Below are positions 37,526-49,965 of a DNA stretch of 64,000 nucleotides, one piece after another; the stretch's first letter is position 1; every line of letters begins with the position of its first letter. This DNA comes from Patiria miniata (taxonomy: Eukaryota; Echinodermata; Asteroidea; Valvatida; Asterinidae), in assembly GCF_015706575.1 (NCBI RefSeq), contig NW_024037057.1, positions 1,321,501 through 1,385,500 on the forward strand. Reading direction: 5' to 3'. The notes under the pieces were generated by a model that ran no database searches, was not told the DNA's origin, and saw nothing but the letters and a program-made list of their open reading frames with translations. The position numbers were made by a program, and so were the translations under genes.

Positions 37526-39198
37526 TTTGTTGAACGTCCGTACGTACGTACCATTGATCTCCGTCTGTGTATATGGAGATCAATGGTACGTACGTACATT
37601 GTGCGTACGGTACGGTGCGTACCAGTACAAAATTTCGCTGCAGGGCTGCCGTAGCGTACTGCATGCACTGCGCCAGCCGTGTGATGCAAGCGCTACGGAA
37701 GTGAATGTCTTGAAGTGCGCCCTCTTTCAATTGACAATTATTTTGCAAGGTAAAAATCATCACCTTGCCTTAAAGACCTTTTGAAGCCATAATATTAGAG
37801 GGCAATGCCTTTGTTTCGCTGGGATATGCACGAATGAACCTTTTTTGCATTCATTGTTGCTGAATTCAAATAGCAAAAGCTGCCCTCTAAGATTGTCGCT
37901 ACGCATAAGGATCATATGTAAGCCCTAAACTCATGTGCAAAATACCGTTCCTTGGAACCGTTTATCCTTTTAAAGACAAAGTAAATAATTGCTAGGTAAG
38001 TTTACCTCAAGGAATGCAAATATTCTCAAGTCTAAGGAATTTATAGCACTAATAAGAATTAGACCCCTATGTCGTCTCTCCTCAGGTCGCGTGTGGGCCT
38101 ACTGGTTGGCCTACACAATAGCCAAGTCAACTCTGCTCAAGTGATCCAATTATTTTACCCTTGATCGCGCCATTTGGCACATGACGACGTTTCCTCCGTT
38201 TCGGATTGAATGACATACACGTATAACAAGATTATGATGGCATCATGACACCTACCTGTAACAAAATTATTCACCGGGGAGAATCCATGTAGAGGATGAA
38301 AGGTGGACATCACAGCAGAAAAGCAGTTCTTGAGTCGTCCTGGCACAGAATCCATTCAATAGTTCCACAGAGAACATGCAAGGGGCATGGATTATGTGGC
38401 CTAAGGCGGGTCATGGATGTACGCCCTCAACCCCCCCCCCCCCCCCCCCCCCACCTGCGCTCAAGCCCTGTACTCCAGTATGCCCCACTTTTCGACCTGG
38501 TCATTCCCTTAGCATTCACAAAGAATGTTATGAACAGCACCACTTAGCGTCAAATGGCGGGGGGGGGGGGGGGGGGCACGAGCGAAGCCGACCCCCTCCT
38601 CCAACATTTGGAGATAAGTTGCAGTCTTTTCGAATGTCTTTAACCATAGTCGTCGAAACACATTTACGCCCCCACCCCCGGGCTTAAAATTAAAAAGTAC
38701 CAAAAAAACACTGAGCGCCCCTGGACTTGGGTGTCCCCCTCTGTTTTCTTTCTCTTCGTCGAAAGTTTTGTCCTGACTGCAGAATCTTATAATGCCGCAA
38801 CTGAGCACCATGCACTGATATAGCACTGTTCGCTATCACTGCAACGATAAGTTGGGTCGGCGATAAATTAAAGCAAATAATTATCATTGTCCCCCTCAGA
38901 AAAAGCCAGACAGTATATACAATAAACCACGCACGTACAGGCGCATTACCAAGCAACAGGCGATGATTGTGTGACTATATCAATAATATTGTTGGGTCAA
39001 CTACAAAAAACGAGAGGGCGGGCACTCGTCAGTATATATCGTACATGTAGTAGGCCTACTATGATTTGCTATAGTAAACGCTGCAAATTTAGATTATGTG
39101 CAGATTACATTATAATATATTCCTGGGAATATTATTTAGACCTATAGTCGTGATGTATGGCGGTTGCATTCTAGCCATATGGCGATCGGCATTTTGAA
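37526..39198. promoter_or_regulatory. shared upstream region between FAF2 and the GRIP-like gene
   Basis: The two start codons face away from each other across 1.67 kb, so the 5' untranslated regions and promoters of both must lie in or reach through this stretch. It contains a CGTACG-rich inverted pair near 37540-37620, poly-C and poly-G tracts (about 38430-38452, 38561-38577) and no credible exon. Core promoter elements could not be placed with confidence. Confidence 0.45.
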
Positions 39199-42100
39199 AT
39201 GGCGACGGCAGGACGTAGTGTTAGTGTTGATACTGACAAAGATACAAATCATGTAAATCAAAATCCGAGGAGGGCGTCGCAAGATGATGAGGCAACGCGG
39301 AGTGATGAAGGGCAAGAGACTATTACTGACTCCTCTGTGGCTGTTAGTAGACCAAAACAGCAAACCGAAGACGTAATTGTCAAGGAGGATGGTCGTAAGA
39401 ATTCGGGCAAGAACGCTACAAATACTAGTTCGACACTCTCTGAAGGTAAGCTTTTAAGAGGTTGCTGGTAGTTGGTTCTACCGGGTGTCCCAACGACTAA
39501 GTTAAAGGTATCCTTTAATTTCTCAAAAAACTACTTAACATGAGTATTTCATCTTGATGGAACATTTTAATTACACTCTTATGTATAGTCAGTGAAAATG
39601 CCATGGACATCCGTTCATGCAAACCCGAAATCGAACAGATTGTTAAGCTATGGGTTTTTTCACCCATTCCAATGGAATTTACACAGTTAGTGATATCAGT
39701 GCATCAGATTGTCATGGGCCTTTTCACTCTGATGTAAAGTAAGTTAACTGTGTAAATCCAATCCCATTGGAATGGGTGAAAAAATTCATAGCCTTTCATG
39801 ATGTCAGATCTCTGGTTTGCATGAACGGATATCCATGGCATTTGTACTGACACAAGGGTATAAATGCTCCATCAAGATGAAATACTCATGTTAAGTAGTT
39901 TTTGAGAAATTAAAGGATATATGCTTGAACAAGTTTTGTTGGTACACCCTGTAATTAAACTGTGTGAGCTCATGAAACCTTTATGCAAATCCCACTGGTA
40001 ATAATATTATCAAACGGTAACCATAACGAATTATAATGACAATATTATGTACGCAAACACTGTACGCTCACCCTTTGTACAAAATTATTAGGTATTTTAT
40101 TCTTACGTGAGTGTAACAATAATCGGTAATATTTGCATTCGTATATTATAGAAGCAATCAAAAGACTCTTGTACATAATATTCGGTGTGTAAGCGCGTAG
40201 CCAGACCTATAGGCATTGACACAGATGGCGGGACTTGCTATCAATATTCAATCTTTTTTTGTAAATACTATTCTCAAAGGAAATCATTTATCATTGTTGG
40301 GATGGCAGATAATCAATATCAGACATCAGACTATATTGGGAAGGCCACAGTCACCGATGTTAATTACTCTGTACGCTTCAACGCACGTGTTATCTAGACA
40401 TAATTGCATTGCATAAACTCAACAAATGTTGTGTTGGCACACGTGGCACTGGTACAGCCGTAACAGCACATATAAAGCTATTTCTGATTCTTTCTTTCTT
40501 TGTTTCTTTTTTTTTCTTCTTGTTTGTTTCTTTCTTTTATTTCGTAACAAATACAAGGGGTATCATTTCTTTTTTTGCGACCTTTACAACATGTGTTCAC
40601 TGTATTTGAAAGAGGTCCATTCAGATCCCAATGACTTCACACTGTATGAACTGTAAAAAACATAATAATAACATGTTTTGGCTGCTTTTTTAAAGTCATA
40701 TTTTAACCCGAGCAGCACTATTTGTAATGCAATCGTTCAAGAATGAAACTACCAAAATATAAAATATCCTACTTGGTTATATAAGCAAATAATAGAATCA
40801 TGCATCGAGTGAAATGCGCCTAGTATGCTGTCATTTTCAAGAAAAGAGAATTACTACCATTTCTGACCGAACCGTCGCGAGAATTGCTCCCAATCCACCG
40901 AATTTAGATTAGTTTGCAATCAGTAATGGGAATTATTTTTCCCAAGTGACAAACTGGGATCATACCACAAAGGGTGCAAGTCAAGCATATTGAATGAACA
41001 TTTTGGAAGGGAGAGCTTTCAACAGAAACCTTGTTTTGCGTCGAGAAAAATGAAGTTGCCCTTTTACAGCTGTCTCTATTGAGCTGAAATTTCGACAGGT
41101 TATTTTTTCACTGATGTGCTTGAGATTTATTGTATGGTTGTTCCTTGAATCGGCAAAAATACAAGTTTGGCAAATGGTTTCCATTACATTGAGTGTGAAG
41201 AATAAAAAAAAACCCACCAAAATCCCTTAAAGTTTGGACAGATATTGTAGAAAAGCAGGGCAGAAAATCCACGTGCCCTAGTCTTTTCCTTTTTCACGTT
41301 TCTTTGTTTTTTGTCTTTCCCCTGAAGACTCCAAGAATATTGTGACGTATGATAACGTGTTGTTGAACTCCAACGCCAACCACAACAGCAATACTGCCTC
41401 TAGCACAAAGCACACACGTCAGCCACCGTCTAGGCCGAGGGAGACCAAGGCTTCCCAACTACGTATCCAGTCACATTCTGTCACAGAGATGAATCCTTCT
41501 GACAAATCGAATGTCAAACGACAAAATAGCTTGAAAAGTGAAAAGCCACCAAGCCCAGGATCCTTGCCGGTCAAGCACGCGCTGCGCTCCCAGAGCACAA
41601 GCAGTGAGGACAGCTTTGAACGAGACAAGATGGAATCAGTTCTGCCACAAAATCTAAATAAGGGAAAAGCTGTAAGTCATGATTGTGTCTCGCCTTACGG
41701 ACCGGCAACAGAGAAATATTTAACACCACTTCAGCAAAAAGAAAGGCACAACAAGGATCTGAGCATGCAAATATCCAAACTGGAGCGGACTTTATTGAGT
41801 CAAGACGACAGGATCAGGCAGTTTGAGGAGGAAAAACAGAGAGCGTTAGAAGACGTAGGAAAAGTCAAAGATACAGAAATGGGAAAACTACTCATTGAAA
41901 TTAAGGTAAATTTATCATAAATCCTGAATTGGAAACCTAAAAACTAATTAATTATTCACTTTTTCTCATTCACATTATAACTTTCGCATGACTTTTTTGT
42001 CACGTTGGTGAACCTGTGTTTATGAAAAGGGTAAATAATAATCCATGTATACTTTAGCCCACAACCGATTTATTTCATTAAATTTGCGTTAAAATGTTAC

Positions 42101-44736
42101 AGACTACATTTTGTAATTCGTTGACATATATTTGATAATGAAATTTTGCGTAAGTGTAGGAACTGACAATTATATTGTCTATTGTAAGACCTCCTTGAAT
42201 AGTTTGCTCTGATGTAAAAAGCAACAGGTTTAATAGTCAAGGTAACTATTTTGAATACAAATCTAACGTCGTTTGGACACATTTTGCGTTTCAGAATCTA
42301 CAGATTCATCTTGAAGAAAGCAAGAATTCAATAAGCGAAATATCAGGCTTACTGAGTGATGAAAAGAAGATGACTGCCTCGTTGAAGGAGCAGATGACTA
42401 CGATGCAACGAGAACAGGAGGAAAGGGAAGCAGTTCATCAAACACGATACCTGGACATGTATCAGAAGGTATAGGTGTACCATCAGAGGAAGATGCAAAC
42501 TTTTCAATTATAGGATCTAAAGAATTCTTGGAGTAAAGGTTCTAGAACTCCAATAACAGAAATTTAAGCTCAGAAAATCTAGCGGAACGTACAGGGCCCA
42601 CCTCGATAAAAAGGGGGGAAGTAATGTTCACGCCCCTAAAATGTTTATATCGCACTGACCTTGTTGAACAAGAATGTTGGATTGCATGTTTATGTGGAAA
42701 CTATTTTCAACTTCTACAGTTGACAGAGATACTTGCTTGCAAACGCTTTGGCTTCATGCTTAAGTTCGAATTGCGACAGGTTTTATAGTAGACAAACACG
42801 GTGTTAATTGACTCACCGACTGACAGACTCAATGTTATGACTTAGACTGGTTACATATCACTGAATGACTGTCACTTGTGACACACTCTTGTCTGGGAAC
42901 TGCCTTATAGGCTTTGTAAGGAATTTTGGGAGACGTTTAAGCATGAATTCCTGGAGTTCTGTATTTGCGTTGTATCACATGCAGGGGCGTGAAGCGCAGC
43001 TAATCGACCAAGAGGAGGATCTTATCTGCATGGCAATCGCTACAGCTCCGGCAGGAGATGGACAGAACCGCCATCTTGTCAAGAAATTGGAACGAACTGA
43101 GCAGGAGCTGGAAAAACTACGCCAAACATTCCGCGAAGATGTGTATCATAAGACGCCTCAGTTAGATACGGATTCAGCAGCACAGGTATAACGATATCAA
43201 TATTATAATTGACCTAATGCTATATATAGGCAGGAATAATTCAGTCACCGTTATGTTTTGTCTTCAAGCACAGCCCCCTTTTACCTTTTGCCACTATACA
43301 CTTCAAGTTTCCGTTGAAAAGTAATGTGAGCATCATGGTTGGCTTTCCTTCACAAGAAATTATTGTCCCGATCAAACCCCATGCCACCTCGTACAGCAGC
43401 AGTAATCGTTTGGTATCCGAGGAGTATAGGGTGGTGCCCAATGTACCAAATATTCGATCAAACAATACGTTTGCCTGTACAGCCCTACCGAGGGGATTTT
43501 GTTCAAACCTTATCAGCCGTGTGGTTGCGAAGGCCTAAACGTCGCCGTTGTTAAACAAAGTTAATCCGATCACGTACTTGGACGATATACCAGAGCAGTG
43601 AAATTCATGCACCCCAAAAAAACATGGCCTTTTGAACGTTGTGTTTCTCAGAAAATATGGTCAGTATGATTGAAATGTTAAATTATAACGGAAGAAGAAA
43701 TTCTAAACTTCATGTCAGTGCAATCTCAATCTCAATTTCTAGGAATCCCCTCAAGTTGTTATTTCACGTGTAGTTGAACGCCTATATAATCTACATGTAA
43801 GTATATTCCGAATTTCAGCTTAATCTGTTGTTCCAAACCCTTGTGTTACACCTTCAACTATCTCCAAGGTAAATTTCGACGAGGACCAAATTAACTCACG
43901 TACATGGTTTTCAGGTTGGCTGATTTTGGGGCAACAATGACGAAGCGCATAATTAGCATATTCATTAGCGTCACTCGGCGTGCTTCGCGTGGGTCTCGGT
44001 ATCGACCAATGGAAGCCGGCAAATAAGGTGATATTTATTAATTTATAACTCGTGAAGGAGGCTATTCTGCAAATTTTTACTGCACACCATTATGGATAGG
44101 AACCTTAGTAATATTTGTGAGGCTTGTAAAGATTGACAGATATTGCAAACACCAGTGTTGCAACTTTTAAAAATGCACGTAGCCAGGCTATTTTTCCAAT
44201 TTCAACGAAAAGTACTGAACATAACATATCAAAACGATTTTTAGCACATATTTTTATCAAAGGAAAACAAACCCTGAAAGTTGCAAGAAGATACGGTCTT
44301 CCAAACGGGAGGAAATAATTTTCAAAGATTTCGCCCGCCAACATGAACATGTCTGTGTGCATGTTGTTTCATTCAAAATAAAGTATTACGTAACCTTTAG
44401 AAATCGGCCTTCGCAACCACACGGCTGTTATAAATGTGTTTTTTTATTCGTGTGACTCATGCAGAAATAACTGATATAATTTTGGGGGTATTTTGTACAC
44501 CTTAAAGCCACATGGTATATGGAAATCTTTGTTGTCCGTGTTATGACTCAATGAGGCTTCCTTTACTTCCCTGTGTTCTGATTTGTAATCAGGTGGAGAT
44601 TTTGAAGAGTGCGGTGTACTACTATCTTACTGACACACAGCCTGAGGTGAATCTGAGCGTCATGTTGTCCATGCTGAACTACAGTGACGTCCAAAGGAAG
44701 AACATCAAAAGTCACATCAACAAAAAATCAAAATAA
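39199..44736 (+). CDS. coiled-coil protein with GRIP-like C-terminus, 447 aa
   Basis: Exons: 39199-39445, 41328-41905, 42295-42468, 42985-43185, 44593-44736 (stop TAA). Every junction is GT/AG and phases agree. The start is MATAGRSVSVDTD; I used this first ATG because the upstream sequence is not open. Residues about 1-215 are Ser/Asn/Lys-rich and probably disordered. A coiled coil runs from about 225 to 395 (ERHNKDLSMQISKLERTLLS, KNSISEISGLLSDEKKM, VKKLERTEQELEKLRQTF). The last 47 residues (VEILKSAVYYYLTD, then VMLSMLNYSDVQRKNI) resemble a GRIP domain, which in golgins binds Arl1 at the trans-Golgi. The usual aromatic near the start of GRIP is not clearly in place, so the call is tentative. 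I do not recognise the ortholog. Confidence 0.8.
39481..39951. mobile_element. mariner-like MITE, 471 bp, intron 1 of the GRIP-like gene
   Basis: Ends CCGGGTGTCCCAAC and GTTGGTACACCCTG are flanked by TA (39479-39480 and 39952-39953). Arms of about 130 bp or more pair, for example AACTACTTAACATGAGTATT with AATACTCATGTTAAGTAGTT. It starts 36 bp after the splice donor of exon 1. No ORF. Confidence 0.85.
39952..41327. other. rest of intron 1 of the GRIP-like gene
   Basis: AT-rich intron. A T/C-rich tract lies at 40485-40545 and a poly-pyrimidine stretch precedes the 41328 acceptor. No gene or mobile element was recognised. Confidence 0.5.
43514..44427. mobile_element. DNA-transposon-like element, 914 bp, intron 4 of the GRIP-like gene
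   Basis: CAGCCGTGTGGTTGCGAAGG (extended by CC) is perfectly inverted at the right end. TTAT flanks both sides (43510-43513 and 44428-44431). There is no transposase ORF. The superfamily is uncertain because a 4-bp TTAT duplication could be chance extension of a 3-bp one. Confidence 0.75.
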
Positions 44737-46535
44737 TTCGCATATGATTAGGGCTTTAAGTAGGGCAGATCAAAACTTAAACCTCTTGTACAAACAAAGC
44801 TTGTATTGTATTAACAAACTGTATATGTCCAAATCCTTAAGTTTTAGACAATCTATTTGTGTGTGTTTTTTTATATAATTTGCAGTAGAAATTAAACCCA
44901 AATGATCTGCACATTAATGCGTAATGTGGCAGATTCTGAAATTTACAAATATGTATATTATCTTTTTCTCTAGCGGAATTGAAGGCAAAATGAAATGAAT
45001 TTGAAGTTTTCCTAAAATTCAACCCCCAAATCGCTGCACATTAACCCCCTTTCCAGCAGTGTTTAAGTTCACCTTAATTATTTCGCATGAAAGATTCGTA
45101 TCTCGTGCTCTTCCCCCCAAAAAAGGTTTTTATTCTCCCAACTAATTTTTAAATTCTCTGTTTTCTTTTAACGATTTGTTTTTTCGATTTTGGGCATTTG
45201 CAAACCTCTGATAAAGGAGGCTTTCATTGTGCGCACAAATAACACCGCCCTGCGAGAGCCGAATTATTGCCTTGCCGCAAATAATTCGAATTTTGTACAG
45301 AAATAATTAAATATCTTAACGTCGGTGGATTTTGTCATTCTATGTCTCATTAGAAAAGTGAATAACTTTTATATTGCTGTAGGAAAATAGAAATTGAAAA
45401 ATATATATACATGTATATATTCGGGGTGAAAGTCGAAATAGCACGGAGAATGCATCTTTCAATGTTTTTCTCTCTCTCCGTGTATCGCTACGTGTACTGT
45501 TGTACATGGATAACACTTCATGCATTACAAGCCGTAACATGTGTGCAACTTAATTAGTTGGGAAACCTATTTTATGTTGTTTGGTTTCTTTTTTCGTTTA
45601 CTGTTTAATATACATGTACTCATGCGCGAACTAAATTGGTTTAATTTCGTCTGTTATGCAAATTGATTGAAGTTGATAGAAAAGATTATGTTAGCCACAG
45701 CTGCCGTGGTGGATTATCGATTGTGAATACTATACGGATTGTAATGGATGCGAATTAAGAAAATGTGGAGAGAAAAAACCTACATGCGAAATAAAATCAT
45801 ATACATGTACTCTTCAAATTCTTTATACTGCATGATAATGATGTAATAAACATGACACGTTATCTTTCAACGAGGATATTTATTCTTCATGTGTAATTTT
45901 CATGTTTCAGTTGATCTTGAGCAACGGAATGCGTGCCTGAAAACTCTGATATTGATTATGTTCAACACTTCATTTACATTTAGACCATAAAAACAACTTT
46001 TGCTGGGACATCCGTATTAAACCAAAACCATCACATCTGCAGCATATTAACCACTTACAATAGAATACTGGCTGCGATGCAAAGCTGGGTCACAAGGAAG
46101 AGCTATTCTTATTATCATACCCAGGGGAAACGCATACAATAAGAACTGAAGTACTTTCAGCAAACATTTATGCAACAATTTAACGAGAGACAACAGATAA
46201 CTTCACACAAAGTAAGCTAAAGTGCACAACATATGAAGTCATTCTGTCGGGCTGGTATTTGGAAGACAAAAATCGTACAAATAGAAATATGTTTGACCAT
46301 TCAGAGACAGTGAGCAATGAAAACGCCCCCTATTAGTAAACAATGCATTTTATAAACATGCATTTGCAATGCTTGACAGTCTGTTGCATTAAGAACTAGC
46401 GGGTCTTTTCATGAAAAAAATATCTCCTGCTTTTTTTAGTTTTCTCTGAAAGTTGAGTTTCTACATGTATGAACTCAGACCAACTTTCATACTTCACCCG
46501 ACCACAGACTGTGTACAAAGGTTTGGAACACTTGT
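44737..46535. other. intergenic DNA after the GRIP-like gene
   Basis: AT-rich, with no exon or repeat family recognised. Short TACATGTA strings recur, as elsewhere in the window. Confidence 0.5.
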
Positions 46536-47038
46536 CAGGGTGACCGTAAGGTCATGGCCAAATTCTACTTCAAAAATCTGTCAGATTTATCAAAAATCTG
46601 CCAAATTCCCCAGAATTACTCGAAATACACTATAAACACTTAAAATCACATAGAGATTTGTAGTATTGCCTTAATTAAGGTTCAAATTACATTATAAACA
46701 ATCTATAGTCACATAAAGATGTTATGAAATTATTGCGTGTAAATTTCAGGCAAAACGCGGTTGCGTCACGACGAAGTCCGGTTCCCAGTGAACCTCAGCA
46801 CCTAGACCAGACAACCTGACCCATTACGCAAGGGTTTGAAAAGATTGAAGCTTTTTTAAACAAGTGTACCATTTTTTTTCTTCAAATTTGCTGTTTTTCT
46901 GTCAAATAACCATTTTTGCAGAATTCTGCCAGAAATCTGCCCCCAAAAAATCAATTCTGTCAAATGTTCTGTCAGACTCGTTTTTTTTAACAAAAAACTG
47001 TCAAAGTTAGCCGAAAATCGGCTAAAACGGTCACCCTG
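46536..47038. mobile_element. hAT-type MITE, 503 bp
   Basis: Termini CAGGGTGACCGT and ACGGTCACCCTG are flanked by an exact 8-bp duplication ACACTTGT (46528-46535 and 47039-47046). The interior is rich in short CTGTCAGA/AAAATCTGCC-type motifs and has no transposase. Confidence 0.92.
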
Positions 47039-47296
47039 ACACTTGTGCAATGTTGTGCTGGCCTTGACACCCAATTTGTGGTTTATATCAAACCAACAGG
47101 GTAACTTTGGGGAAATTGATTTACACACGGTTTGACAGTGCTTAGCTTTCATTTGCTGAATTTACAATATGTCATTAGCATATTTGATAAATGTGGGCAG
47201 TTTTCCAATTTGATAAATGTGAGCAGTCTAGAGAAGATGAAGAAAAACATCTGTGATATTATTTTAATTATATAACTTGCCTGGTTTTAGTGTTTG

Positions 47297-47698
47297 CAGG
47301 GTTGGACTTTAGCTGTAGCCCGCTGGTAAAAGCTAGTCAAAACAGCGGCGGGCTAGTCAAACTATTCCTTAAGAAGCCCGGCTGGGGAGTCAAAAATTAT
47401 TGGGCTACGGCAAAGATGAAAGAAAAGGACAAAATAAACCACTAAATTCAGAAAACAAAACTGTATCAATGTGTGTCTAATTTTATTAACTGTTTAGGGT
47501 TAAATTATTAGATCTGTTTATTAAACACACTGACAAGATTGCCTCAAGATACACGTTTTACATGTATGCACATTGTTGTTTATGAGACACTCTATAAAAG
47601 AAAAACATGCAGACTAGTGAAAATGCCCGTGGGCTAGTTAAGAGTCTGTTTCAGTAGCCCGGCTGGCTAGTGAAAAAAAATAGTTCATGTAGATCCCT
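47297..47698. mobile_element. hAT-type MITE, 402 bp
   Basis: It begins CAGGG and ends CCCT, flanked by an exact 8-bp duplication AGTGTTTG (47289-47296 and 47699-47706). Inside are inverted TAGCCCGCTGG/CCGGCTGGCTA motifs. The terminal repeats are diverged, so support rests mainly on the duplication. Confidence 0.75.
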
Positions 47699-48789
47699 AG
47701 TGTTTGTCAAATGCCACATTTTTGTCAACAGTCAATTTACATGCATGATTTTAGAGCTTCCTTAAAGAAAAAAATTAGTAAATACATTGTACATAATGCT
47801 CTTAATATTCTATAAAGGTCATTTATCAGTGTTCAACATTAGGCACAGACACATCCCGATCAGTGTCCCGTTTAATTTCTGACCAGTGCATGCAATTTTA
47901 GACTGGTGCATGTAAAACTGGACAAGCAAGTTACAAATAATATTTCAATATCCTATATAATCCCAGTGCACAGCCCTACACTATCTGCAGCTGAACACAT
48001 GATGTGCACGAGTCGCATAAAGCAAAGCCAGAGTTGAACTCAGAATGAATGCTTACGTCACAACAGTCAGCGGAAGTATGGATTGCTCAAGGAGCCACTA
48101 CTCTATAAAAAGGGGGAACTGGATTCTTATCTGACTGTCAATTTTGGCACCTTTGGCCTATTTTTAATTTTTTTGCTACCAAAGACTGTAAATCGTCCAA
48201 CATTGACAACGGTTTATGAAAAATGATGCAGTTTCAAAAGTTGCAAATTTAAAGAGTACGCGAGTGGAACACTGACGTGACCAAAACGAACGGCAGGGAA
48301 TGCCGATCGCACAGTGCTTGCATGCATGGGATCGAGAGCACGCGAAATGAAATTACCCGCACTTTGTTCAGGCACTGCTCAGTCGAAAGGGGCCAATTAC
48401 AGGCATGTGTGGTTACACTTAGCAATTTCTCCTCGCGCAATCTTTTGCAGCTTTTCAAACTGCATCATTTTTCGTAAACTGTTCTGAATCTTGGACGATT
48501 CACAGTCTTTGGGAGCACACCGGGTATCAAAATGTAGCTAACAAAATTCCCCAAAGGTCTATATCAATGATGTTATCATATAAACACGATCAGATTCAAA
48601 ATTGTAACCCCTCCAATGAGTGTGGACTTTCTTTTTTTGCGGTGTTTATTGTATCCGACATCAAAGCCCCTTGTATTAATTCACACATTTGCATTGCACA
48701 CAAATCCATACAATGCAGCACCATCAAAGTCACATTCTACATTTCATGATCATCAAAGCTACCTGCTCCCTTTAGTTTTCTCAAGCCAT

Positions 48790-49963
48790 CAAGTGCTTTG
48801 TAGTCACTAAGGCAATAATGTTGTGTATCTTACATGGCAATCAAGGCCCTTGGTGACTCTCGTGGCCATCAAGGTTCTGTGGTCACTCTCATGGCAATCA
48901 AGGTCCTGTGGTGTCTCTCGGGGCCTTCAAGGTCATGTGGTATCTAAGGGTGATCTAGGTTCTGTGGTCTCTCTCATGGCAATCAAGGTCCTGTGGTGTC
49001 TCTCGGGGCCTTCAAGGTCCTGTGGTATCTAAGGGCGATCTAGGTTCTGTGGTCTCTCTCATGGCAATCAAGGTCCTGTGGTGTCTCTCGGGGCCATCAA
49101 GGTCATGTGGTATCTAAGGGTGATCTAGGTTCTGTGGTCTCTCTCATGACAATCAAGGTCCTGTGGTGTCTCTCAGGGCCTTCAAGGTCCTGTGGTATCT
49201 CAGGGCGATCTAGGTTCTGTGGTCTCTCTCATGACCATCCAGGACCAATGGTGTCTCTTAGGGCCATTGGGGATCTGAGGTGTCTCTCGTGGCAATCAAG
49301 GTCAGGGTGTCTCAGTGAATTCAAGATTCTGTGGTCTCTCCCACAACCATGAAGGTTCTGTAGTGTCTCTCAGGGCCATCAAGGTCCTGTGGTATATCAG
49401 GGCGATCTAGGTTCTGTGGTCACTCTCATGACCATCCAGGACCGATGGTGTCTCTTAGGGCCATTGGGGATCTGAGGGGTCTCTCGTAGCAATCAAGGTC
49501 AGGGTGTCTCGGTGAATTGAAGGTTCTGTGGTCTCTTCCACAGTAATCAAGGTTCTGTGGTCTCTCTCAATGGCAATACAGGTCTGATGGTGTCTCTCAT
49601 GGCCACCAAGGTCCTGTGCTACCTCTTATGGCCATCAAGGCCCTTTGCTGACTCTTATGGCCATCAAGGCCCTTTGGTGTCTATCATGACCATCAAAGTT
49701 CAATGGTGTCTCAAGTCCATCGAAGGCACAGAACTGTGTTTATCTCACAGAGATTAGGGTCACATGGCATCTTTTGTGGCCATCAAGACCATGTAGTTCT
49801 GTCACTGCCATCAAGGTCCCGTGGTGAATATTGTGGCCTTCAAGGCCCTATTGTGTGTGTCTTAAGGCCATCAAAGCCATAGATTTTTCTCTCATTCATG
49901 TAGATGTCCAAGCTCTGATGTGTCTCTTGTGTCCAACAAGACCTGAAACTGTGGTTTCCTCCT
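48790..49963. repeat. 28-29-nt minisatellite with 85-bp higher-order unit, downstream of MED30
   Basis: The monomers are variants of ATCAAGGTCCTGTGGTGTCT plus CTCATGGCA. ATGGCAATCA or ATGACAATCA starts at 48891, 48976, 49061 and 49146, an exact 85-bp spacing made of three monomers. Copies toward MED30 are more diverged and less regular. On the - strand this begins right at the MED30 stop, so it is likely transcribed as 3' untranslated sequence. Confidence 0.9.
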
Positions 49964-49965
49964 AA

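Noticed and set aside
48823..49352. Short open frames reading repeated VVSLMAIKVLWCLSGPSRSCG
   Set aside because: They are frames of the minisatellite on the strand opposite MED30, with no start context or domain.
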